Positions 26,361 to 33,532 of a stretch of DNA of 64,000 bases are shown here, one piece after another; position 1 is the first letter of the stretch, and every line of letters starts with the position of its first letter. Made by a program: the position numbers and the translations under genes. Below the pieces are notes generated by a model, which saw only the letters and a list, made by a program, of their open reading frames with translations, was not told the origin of the DNA and ran no database searches. Source of the stretch: an uncultured SAR86 cluster bacterium (lineage in GTDB: Bacteria > Pseudomonadota > Gammaproteobacteria > Magnimaribacterales > D2472); the NCBI GenBank assembly GCA_902623535.1, contig CACNUA010000003.1, positions 1-64,000 of the forward strand, given 5' to 3'.

Positions 26361-26366
26361 TATAAT
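26361..26366 (+). promoter_or_regulatory. Candidate -10 (TATAAT) for the OYE/4Fe-4S reductase gene
   Basis: A perfect TATAAT lies 23 bases before the ATG in the 61-bp divergent spacer. No convincing -35 stands at 16-18 bases; TTGTCC occurs slightly too far upstream. Confidence 0.4.
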
Positions 26367-26389
26367 TTTTCATGCACTAAGTAAAAGAT

Positions 26390-28516
26390 ATGCAATATTC
26401 AAACCTTCTAAAAAGCTCCTCCATTGGAGATATGCAATTAAGAAATAAAATTGTGATGGCTCCAATGGGATCCAATTTCGCTTCTGAGGATGGTCATGCA
26501 AGCGAGAGATTAAAATCTTATTATGAGGAAAGAGCTAAAGGGGGTGTAGGTTTAATTATTTTAGAGACTTCCGCGGTGAGTTGGCCTGCAGGATCCTCAA
26601 TGCCAAATATGATTGGATATTCTGAGGATAGATTCATTCCAGACTTACAAGACCTTACATCAAGGGTTCACCAATACGGTGCCAAAATTGCAGCCCAATT
26701 AAATCATAGTGGAAAAATTTCTCAGGAAGATGTTGTTGCTGGCTTGGAAATTCCAGTTCCATCCATCCCCAAAATGCATCCAAGTGACATGTTTGGGCTT
26801 TTGACTGAAGCAGAAATAATGAATTTCATTAAAGCTGCGGGCCCTGATGGGAAAGGCCCTAGATATCATGAGCTTACAACTGAAGAGATTAAAGTCGAAA
26901 TTGAACACTTTGTTTCAGCCGCTAAAAGAGCAGTCGAGTCAGGCTTTGATGCCATTGAAATTCATGCCGGGCATGGCTATCTAATCTCTAGCTTTTTATC
27001 TCCCGCAGTTAATAGACGAACGGATGAATATGGAGGAAGTGCAGAAAATAGGGCAAAATTATTGGTAGAGATAATTTCAAATATTAAATCGTCCATTCCT
27101 ACCTCTATTCCAGTAATTGTTCGCCTTGATGCATTTGAATACAGAATTGAGGATGGAATCTCAACTGATGATTTTCTTGTTACTATAAAACTTGCTGAGG
27201 AAGCTGGAGCAGATGCACTTGATATTAGTGCTTACGGAAATCCTGCTAAAGGAATTGCCTTTACGGAAGCTCCTCTTGTTCATGAGCCAGGTGGGTTTAT
27301 AAAATTTGCTAAACTTGCTAAAGCTCAATGCTCAATTCCTATTTTAGCTGTTGGGAGAATTAATTTAGATGTAGCTGAATCAGGCATAAAAAATAATGAT
27401 TTTGATTTTGTTGTGATGGGACGAAAGCTCCTTGCTGATCCGTTTCTTCCCCAAAAGCTACTAAATAATCAAGAGTCGCTGATTAGGCCCTGTATTTATT
27501 GTTATGTTTGTGTAAGCAAAATTTTTATAAATCAGCCTATGTGTTGCTCTGTCAATTCATCTATGGGTAAAGAATTTGAAGATAAAGATCTTTATTCAAA
27601 ACCTAATAAAAAGAAAAACATTGTGGTTATTGGTTCAGGGCCTGCAGGTATGGAGTCAGCTAGAATTCTTGGTGAACGAGGTCACAACGTTACAGTGATA
27701 GAAAAGGAAAAAGATATTGGTGGTACTTTAAGAGTTGCCTCACTTGCATATGAACCCAATCAAGCATTGATTACTTATTTAAAAAATAGTCTTAATCATC
27801 TTGGAATAAAAATTAAAACTAAAACTGAAGCAAATTTAAAAGTATTAAAAAAGATATCTCCTGATCATGTGCTTTTTGCAACAGGCGCCAAAAGAAATGC
27901 ACCACATATTCCCGGCAAAGGATTAGGGCATGTTTTTGATGGAGAGGAGTTAAAGTCCTTATTAATTTCAAGTAACAGTAAAGCTGAAAAAAAACTAAAT
28001 ATTCTTTCAAGGCTAATCTTAAAAGCTGGTAATCTTTCTCAACTCTTAAGGAATATATCTACCTTAAGATTCCTAAGTAAATTTTGGATGCCTCTTAAAA
28101 AAGAGCTTGTGATTATTGGTGGTGATCTGGTTGGTTTAGAGCTAGCGGAATTTCTAACTGAAAGGGGTAAAAAGATTACCGTCGTAGAGCCTAGCAATGA
28201 CTTAGGTCCTAATTTAAGTATTGTTAGGAGATCTCGAGTAATACATCTACTTAAATCTCATGGGGTTAATATTATCAAGAACGCAAAAGATATTAAGATC
28301 TCTAACTCAGATGTAAATTTTGAGCTAGATGGTGCCTGTCAATCAATCAAAGCAAATCAGGTCATCATAGCTATGGGAACTGAACCCAATACTGAGTTTG
28401 CTGAAGAACTTATAGAAAATAATTTTAATGTTTCTATGATAGGAGATTGCACCTCAGTCGGTTACATTGAGGGAGCAATATCTGACGCTAGGATCGCAGT
28501 AAAGGAGATTATTTAA
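26390..28516 (+). CDS. OYE-family FMN/4Fe-4S/FAD oxidoreductase (2,4-dienoyl-CoA or enoate reductase-like)
   Basis: This 708-aa protein has three parts. An FMN TIM barrel of the old-yellow-enzyme type carries IEIHAGHGYLISSFLSP and NRRTDEYGG (near residues 190-220). A cysteine cluster near 365-390 follows (CIYCYVC, then CCSVN). The C-terminal FAD/NAD half has two nucleotide folds, VVIGSGPAGMESA and VIIGGDLVGLELAE. This is the architecture of FadH, trimethylamine dehydrogenase and BaiCD-like steroid enoate reductases. It reduces a conjugated C=C bond. The cysteine spacing CxxCxxC is shorter than FadH's CxxCxxxC. Context with the P450 and KshA-like genes fits reduction of a ring or side-chain enone. 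Confidence 0.87.
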   Translation: MQYSNLLKSSSIGDMQLRNKIVMAPMGSNFASEDGHASERLKSYYEERAKGGVGLIILETSAVSWPAGSSMPNMIGYSEDRFIPDLQDLTSRVHQYGAKIAAQLNHSGKISQEDVVAGLEIPVPSIPKMHPSDMFGLLTEAEIMNFIKAAGPDGKGPRYHELTTEEIKVEIEHFVSAAKRAVESGFDAIEIHAGHGYLISSFLSPAVNRRTDEYGGSAENRAKLLVEIISNIKSSIPTSIPVIVRLDAFEYRIEDGISTDDFLVTIKLAEEAGADALDISAYGNPAKGIAFTEAPLVHEPGGFIKFAKLAKAQCSIPILAVGRINLDVAESGIKNNDFDFVVMGRKLLADPFLPQKLLNNQESLIRPCIYCYVCVSKIFINQPMCCSVNSSMGKEFEDKDLYSKPNKKKNIVVIGSGPAGMESARILGERGHNVTVIEKEKDIGGTLRVASLAYEPNQALITYLKNSLNHLGIKIKTKTEANLKVLKKISPDHVLFATGAKRNAPHIPGKGLGHVFDGEELKSLLISSNSKAEKKLNILSRLILKAGNLSQLLRNISTLRFLSKFWMPLKKELVIIGGDLVGLELAEFLTERGKKITVVEPSNDLGPNLSIVRRSRVIHLLKSHGVNIIKNAKDIKISNSDVNFELDGACQSIKANQVIIAMGTEPNTEFAEELIENNFNVSMIGDCTSVGYIEGAISDARIAVKEII

Positions 28517-28517
28517 C

Positions 28518-29603
28518 TCAACTTAATGCTTCACTGACTGCTTGATGTTTAATCTCACCTTTTGAAATATTGAGACCATTCTTTAAGCCAGCATTTTGGT
28601 TTAAGGCCTCCTCAACGCCTAAATTTGCGAGCAATTTTATGTATGGCAAAGTAGCTTTATTAAGAGCAAGCGAAGCAGTTAAAGGGACTGCACCTGGCAT
28701 ATTAGTAACACAATAATGAACAACATCATCTACTAAAAATGTTGGCTCGTCATGAGTGGTTGGTTTGCTGGTCTCAAAGCACCCACCTTGATCAATAGAA
28801 ATATCAACCATTACCGTTCCTGGTGACATTTCACCAATCATTTCCCTAGTAATAATCTTAGGTGCTTCTTTTCCAATCACATACACCGATCCCACCACAA
28901 GATCAGATTTTTTAATACTTTCAAAGATAGCCTCAGGAGACGATTGAATGTAATTAACATTATCTTCTCCATATTTTGCCTTTAGGGAATTCAATTTATC
29001 TGTGGATAAATCAATAACATTTACCAAAGATTTATTATCAATCGCTTTCTCAATGGCTTGAGTGCCTGCAACCCCGCCACCGATTACCGTAACAACTCTT
29101 GAATCTAAATTTTGAAATGATCCAAGCAAAACTCCTTTTCCATGATTGTGCTTAAGTAAATTATATGAGCCTACTACTATACTTATTTGCCCTGCGATTT
29201 TGCTCATTGGGGCTAGCAAAGGCAATGCATTGCTCTCATCAGTCACAGTCTCATAAGCAATACCGGTAACGCCAGTATTAACAATCTTTTTTGCACTTTC
29301 GGGATTTCCAGCAAGATGAAGATAAGTGAACAATGTTAAGTCTTCACGAAGATAGCCGAGCTCCTTTTCAATGGGTTCTTTAACCTTAATAATAAGATTT
29401 GATTTTTCAAATACTTCCTCAGCTTCATCAATTATTCTGGCCCCTGAATCAATATAATCTTGATTACCAAAACCAATTGAGCTGCCAGCATCTGATTGAA
29501 TTAATACTTCATGCCCCTCTTTGCAAAGAGCCATGGTCGATTCAGGAGTCAGGCCGACCCTGTATTCGTTATTTTTAAGCTCTTTAGGAACCCCGATGAT
29601 CAT
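28518..29603 (-). CDS. ald: Alanine dehydrogenase
   Basis: This 361-aa enzyme matches Ald throughout: MIIGVPKELKNNEYRVGLTP, the substrate lysine region KVKEPIEKEL, the YLHLAGN histidine, the NAD motif VIGGGVAGTQA and VDISIDQGGCFE with the catalytic aspartate. It interconverts L-alanine and pyruvate plus ammonia with NAD(H), linking peptide-derived alanine to central carbon. It lies one base from the convergent OYE stop and four bases after the SGNH hydrolase stop upstream. Confidence 0.95.
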   Translation of the reverse strand: MIIGVPKELKNNEYRVGLTPESTMALCKEGHEVLIQSDAGSSIGFGNQDYIDSGARIIDEAEEVFEKSNLIIKVKEPIEKELGYLREDLTLFTYLHLAGNPESAKKIVNTGVTGIAYETVTDESNALPLLAPMSKIAGQISIVVGSYNLLKHNHGKGVLLGSFQNLDSRVVTVIGGGVAGTQAIEKAIDNKSLVNVIDLSTDKLNSLKAKYGEDNVNYIQSSPEAIFESIKKSDLVVGSVYVIGKEAPKIITREMIGEMSPGTVMVDISIDQGGCFETSKPTTHDEPTFLVDDVVHYCVTNMPGAVPLTASLALNKATLPYIKLLANLGVEEALNQNAGLKNGLNISKGEIKHQAVSEALS

Positions 29604-29607
29604 TGTT

Positions 29608-30426
29608 TCATTTTAATTGTATATTAAAAAATTCAGAAACTGTTTTGTCGGCAATCCTCTGAAGTTTGATTGCAACGGATGGTTCGATATTACCGACTCC
29701 TATATTACCTTCAGTGCTGCGCTCAAAAAGAGTAGCAAATACAACACTTGCGGCAAGGTAGGTACCCTCTTCTGAGGGGTGCCTGTTATCGCTAGTGTAT
29801 AAATTAATTTCTGGATGGGACTTATTTCCAAGATCAAATGCTTCGCCAGCTGGAATAAGAAGTAGCTTATTTAAATTCGCTGCTTTTAAAAATTCCTTTT
29901 TAAGTTTTTTATACATTGTGGGTTTGTTTTTGTAACCCCAAGTCATAAAAAGTATGGGCTCTGCTTTATTTTTTCTGATAGTTTTTGAATGTTTTGCAAC
30001 ATAACTATAAAAGGCTTCTTTGGTCTTTGGATGAATTGGGCAAAGACTGCAATCAGAAATTATTACTGCATCCACAGAAGTCTCATCATACTCAATGTAC
30101 GAGTTGTCTTTATTAGAATCGATTTTAAAACTACCTATATTTGGATTGCTTAAATAACTCTTAACATTATGCCAAGACAATGAAGACCCATTGATGGTAA
30201 TTGAGCGCCTTTTGATGTCTCCTATTTCAGGATCAGCTTTAATAAGTTTTCCAAGGTGGTTATGGAGACTATTGTTGTAATAAAAAAAACTGTGTCCCAC
30301 AAACATTACTGATTTAATATCATTTGATTTTGTAGATTTAATGATTGGGATTAGATCGTCTGAAGAAATTGAAATTGTAAAGATCAGACTGACTGCAATA
30401 AAAGCATTGTTTAAATTAATACGCAT
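29608..30426 (-). CDS. Putative exported SGNH-hydrolase-like protein
   Basis: After an N-terminal hydrophobic signal (about residues 5-22) the protein shows SGNH-like blocks. VMFVGHSFFYYNNSLHNHL would be block I with the nucleophile serine in GHS, and DNRHPSEEGTYLAA the block V Asp-x-x-His. NGSSLSWHNV could contribute the oxyanion glycine. Such enzymes hydrolyse esters or acetyl groups. The ORF track begins at a TTG (30435); the ATG at 30426 is preferred and has TATAAT eight bases upstream. Substrate unknown; the family call is moderate because the overall identity to known SGNH groups looks low. Confidence 0.62.
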   Translation of the reverse strand: MRINLNNAFIAVSLIFTISISSDDLIPIIKSTKSNDIKSVMFVGHSFFYYNNSLHNHLGKLIKADPEIGDIKRRSITINGSSLSWHNVKSYLSNPNIGSFKIDSNKDNSYIEYDETSVDAVIISDCSLCPIHPKTKEAFYSYVAKHSKTIRKNKAEPILFMTWGYKNKPTMYKKLKKEFLKAANLNKLLLIPAGEAFDLGNKSHPEINLYTSDNRHPSEEGTYLAASVVFATLFERSTEGNIGVGNIEPSVAIKLQRIADKTVSEFFNIQLK

Positions 30427-30434
30427 TTCTAACA

Positions 30435-30440
30435 ATTATA
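30435..30440 (-). promoter_or_regulatory. Candidate -10 (TATAAT) for leaderless SGNH gene transcript
   Basis: A perfect TATAAT on the minus strand ends eight bases before the ATG at 30426, between the 3' end of tRNA-Ala and the gene. There is no Shine-Dalgarno, so a leaderless mRNA is plausible. No clear -35 is seen. Confidence 0.4.
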
Positions 30441-30457
30441 TTCTTTGCTAATAATTT

Positions 30458-30533
<76 letters not shown>

Positions 30534-30624
30534 AATAATTAGATTGGCTATTCTAAATTGTTTTATGGTTGGTTGCTATACATAGCATTTCAAGATATCT
30601 TCGCTAAGTTAATCTCTAGAACTT
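30534..30624. other. Divergent spacer tRNA-Ala / TLP1 thiolase with short inverted repeat
   Basis: This 91-bp spacer should carry the tRNA promoter (TAGAAT on the minus strand is a fair -10) and the thiolase promoter (TAATCT about nine bases before its ATG). It also holds TGCTAT-AC-ATAGCA (30574-30587), a six-base inverted repeat that could be an operator or chance. Confidence 0.3.
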
Positions 30625-32079
30625 ATGAATAAAAAAACACCTGTCGTAGTTGGTCTTGGAATAATCCAACAACATGGAACATATGATGAACTTGATGAAG
30701 CATTAATTTTGATGGAAAAAGCAACGCTCGAAGCTATTGAGGATTGCGGCAACCCAAAAATTACTGACTACATTGACATCATTGATATCCCTAAAGGTTT
30801 TTGGGCTTACAGAGATCCAGGCAAGTGGATTGGAGAAAAGCATGGTTTTCAGCATGCAAAAACCAGTGTTAATAAGATCGGAGTTTTACAACAGCACCTC
30901 ATAAATTCTGCTGCACTAAGAATCCAAAATGGTGAAATTCGTGGCGGCCTTATTCTTGGTGGTGAGTCCAGAGCAAAAATGATTTCAGCTTTAAAAGAGA
31001 AAAGAGACTTCAAAGAACTGGAGCTAAATACGAATCCAGATATGTATGTCAAAGCAAAAGATGATCTGTATGGGCCACAAGAAGCTGAAATCCTAGGATT
31101 AATGGCGGTTGGTTATTACGCAGTTCTTGAAAGTGCAATGCGATTTCACAAACAACATACATTAAAAGAACATGAAGACTATCTATCAAATATGTATGCA
31201 GATTTTTCTCAAATTGCTGCAAAAAATCCTCATGCATGGAATCAAAAAGAATATCAGCCTAAAGAAATTAGTGAGCCCTCCCCTAAAAATAAACCAATTG
31301 CCTATCCATATAATAAATTACACAACACCTCATGGAATGTTAATCAGGCATCCGCGATGATTATTATTGATGAAGAGATAGCTGATAAATTAAAGATCCC
31401 AAAAAATAAAAGATCATATCCATTGGCTTCATCTGAAACTAACCATATGCTCGCTCTTGTTGAGAGACCAAACTTTGTAAGTTCTGCTGGATTGGAATTG
31501 TCTGCTGCATATATAAATAAAAAGATTTCAAATTATGGGAAGCTCCCATCAATCGTTGACCTTTATAGCTGTTTCCCAGTTGCTATCCAGCAATGCGAAA
31601 ACGTCCTTGAACTAGATCCCTCAATACCAAAAACTATTACCGGAGGAATGCCATTTGCTGGTGGACCTCTGAATAACTATATGCTTCACGCCACAGTACA
31701 GGCGTTACTTCTATTGCGAGAGAATCCAGATAATATCGCTTTAATAACAGGTATCTCAGGGATGATGACAAAACAGGCTTTTGGCCTTTGGTCAGGGCAG
31801 AAGCTTGATGAATTCACTCATTTGGATACTACTGAAGATGCTAAGCAAATTGATCTTCCAAAAGAAATATCTGCTTTTGAGTCTGGAGATGGGCATGTCA
31901 TCGGTTACACAGTTTTATTTGATAAATTAGATGCTGAGAAAGCAGTTATATACATTGAAGATTTGCAAGGAAAAAGAAAAGTTGTAACATCAAATGAAGT
32001 AGATATTTTAAAAAACATGAGGGAAGAAGAATGGGTTGGAAAAGCAATCAGGTACAAAGACTCAGTGTTGGTCTCTTAA
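30625..32079 (+). CDS. Thiolase-like protein type 1 (TLP1-like)
   Basis: This 484-aa protein has the thiolase superfamily fold plus a C-terminal beta-domain typical of 'thiolase-like protein type 1'. The blocks GGLILGGES, VDLYSCFPVAIQQ, GGMPFAGGPLNNYMLHA and ITGISGMMTKQAFG match that group. The nucleophile cysteine motif of true thiolases is absent (LINSAAL stands in its place) and GHP reads GGP. It is therefore unlikely to perform ordinary thiolysis. It may bind CoA esters, as SCP2-related TLP proteins do. The M20 gene starts inside its last 49 bases. Confidence 0.78.
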   Translation: MNKKTPVVVGLGIIQQHGTYDELDEALILMEKATLEAIEDCGNPKITDYIDIIDIPKGFWAYRDPGKWIGEKHGFQHAKTSVNKIGVLQQHLINSAALRIQNGEIRGGLILGGESRAKMISALKEKRDFKELELNTNPDMYVKAKDDLYGPQEAEILGLMAVGYYAVLESAMRFHKQHTLKEHEDYLSNMYADFSQIAAKNPHAWNQKEYQPKEISEPSPKNKPIAYPYNKLHNTSWNVNQASAMIIIDEEIADKLKIPKNKRSYPLASSETNHMLALVERPNFVSSAGLELSAAYINKKISNYGKLPSIVDLYSCFPVAIQQCENVLELDPSIPKTITGGMPFAGGPLNNYMLHATVQALLLLRENPDNIALITGISGMMTKQAFGLWSGQKLDEFTHLDTTEDAKQIDLPKEISAFESGDGHVIGYTVLFDKLDAEKAVIYIEDLQGKRKVVTSNEVDILKNMREEEWVGKAIRYKDSVLVS

Positions 32080-33467
32080 CACTATTTATTGCATCACTAG
32101 ATGCCTCACAAAATTCAGTAAATCAATCTATTAAAAAACACCAATTAACATTTGAAAATGTTGCTATGGATATATGGGATTTAGCTGAGGTTGGTTATCA
32201 AGAATACAAGAGTTCAGAAATTCTAATCAATGTACTTAAAAAGAATGGGTTTAAGATTACAACCGGAGTAGCTGATATTCCTACTGCTTTCATTGCTGAG
32301 TATTCCAATGGTGGTCCTATTATTGGGATATTGGGTGAATATGATGCCTTGCCAGGAGTGATGCAAACATCGTCTCCCTTCAAAGAAACTCGTGCCGACA
32401 GGATCGCAGGTCATGCCTGTGGTCATCACATGTTTGGTGCTGCCTCTGCATGGGCAGCAGTAACGATCAAAGAGTGGATTGAAAAAACCAATACCCCTGG
32501 GACAATAAGATTTTATGGTACGCCAGCTGAGGAAGGTGGTTCAGGAAAAGTCTATATGGTGCGAGAAGGCCTCTTCAAGGATGTTGACGTAGCACTTCAC
32601 TGGCATCCTGGAAGTGTTAATCATGCAAACCCAAGAACTTCAAATTCGAATAAATCAGCTAAATTTACTTTTAATGGAATTTCTGCACATGCTGCTGGGT
32701 CACCTGATAAAGGTAGATCTGCTCTTGATGGTGTTGAATCAATGAACATGATGGTCAATTTAATGCGTGAGCACATCCCTCAAGAGTCAAGAATTCATTA
32801 TGTGATTACCAAGGGTGGTTTAGCTCCAAACGTCGTTCCAGATGTTGCGGAAGTTTATTACTACATAAGACATCCTAAAATGCAGATGGTCAACGAACTT
32901 TTTGAAAGAGTTGTAAAAGCTGCGGAAGGAGCTGCTATAGGAACAGATACAAGTGTTTCTTACGAAGTTATGCATGGAAATTACTCATTATTACCTAATG
33001 ATGCAATTCAGCGGATAATGTACGAAAAACTAACTCAAAGAGGTGGTGTTTCCTATAATCAAAAAGAACAAGAATACGCAGAAGAGATTTATCAAACTCT
33101 CGTGAGTCCATCAGGTAAAATTGGGGATCAAGAGAAAGTTCTCGCCTATAGACAAACACATGGTTATGGTTCAACAGATGTTGGGGATGTAAGTTGGGTT
33201 GTTCCAACTGGTGGCATTCGTGTAGCGACCTGGGTTCCTGGAACAGCTTCTCATTCATGGCAGGCAGTAGCTATTGGAGGAACATCAATTGGACTGAAAG
33301 GAACCAAGTTAGCTGCAGAAGTACTTAGTGACACTGCAATCGAATTAATGATGAATCCTTTGATAATTCAAAATGCTAATCAAGAGCTTCAAAAAAGAGT
33401 TGGTAAAGATTTTGTTTACGAACCATTGCTTGGTGATCGTCTGCCACCACTTAACTATAGGAACTAG
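32031..33467 (+). CDS. Exported M20-family amidohydrolase, AbgB-like
   Basis: This 478-aa metallopeptidase-fold protein has the metal and catalytic signatures GEYDALPG, AGHACGHHMFG, GTPAEEGG, LHWHPG and a late SHSW histidine. It resembles the p-aminobenzoyl-glutamate hydrolase subunit AbgB. Unlike cytoplasmic AbgB it starts with a hydrophobic signal (LSVGLLTLFIASLDAS), which implies periplasmic action. The ATG lies inside the thiolase gene but has its own Shine-Dalgarno (GAGGGAAG) and leads directly into the signal, so the 49-base overlap seems real. A TBDR gene follows, suggesting hydrolysis of an imported amide or peptide conjugate. Confidence 0.85.
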   Translation: MGWKSNQVQRLSVGLLTLFIASLDASQNSVNQSIKKHQLTFENVAMDIWDLAEVGYQEYKSSEILINVLKKNGFKITTGVADIPTAFIAEYSNGGPIIGILGEYDALPGVMQTSSPFKETRADRIAGHACGHHMFGAASAWAAVTIKEWIEKTNTPGTIRFYGTPAEEGGSGKVYMVREGLFKDVDVALHWHPGSVNHANPRTSNSNKSAKFTFNGISAHAAGSPDKGRSALDGVESMNMMVNLMREHIPQESRIHYVITKGGLAPNVVPDVAEVYYYIRHPKMQMVNELFERVVKAAEGAAIGTDTSVSYEVMHGNYSLLPNDAIQRIMYEKLTQRGGVSYNQKEQEYAEEIYQTLVSPSGKIGDQEKVLAYRQTHGYGSTDVGDVSWVVPTGGIRVATWVPGTASHSWQAVAIGGTSIGLKGTKLAAEVLSDTAIELMMNPLIIQNANQELQKRVGKDFVYEPLLGDRLPPLNYRN

Positions 33468-33532
33468 TTAAAATTTTTGTTTTTTACCAAAAAATTGTTA
33501 ATATTTAGTAAGTTCATAACACAGGGGGAACT

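Noticed and set aside
30574-30587. TGCTAT-AC-ATAGCA inverted repeat between tRNA-Ala and the thiolase gene
   Set aside because: Six-base arms are expected by chance at this AT content; kept only as a note in the spacer feature.
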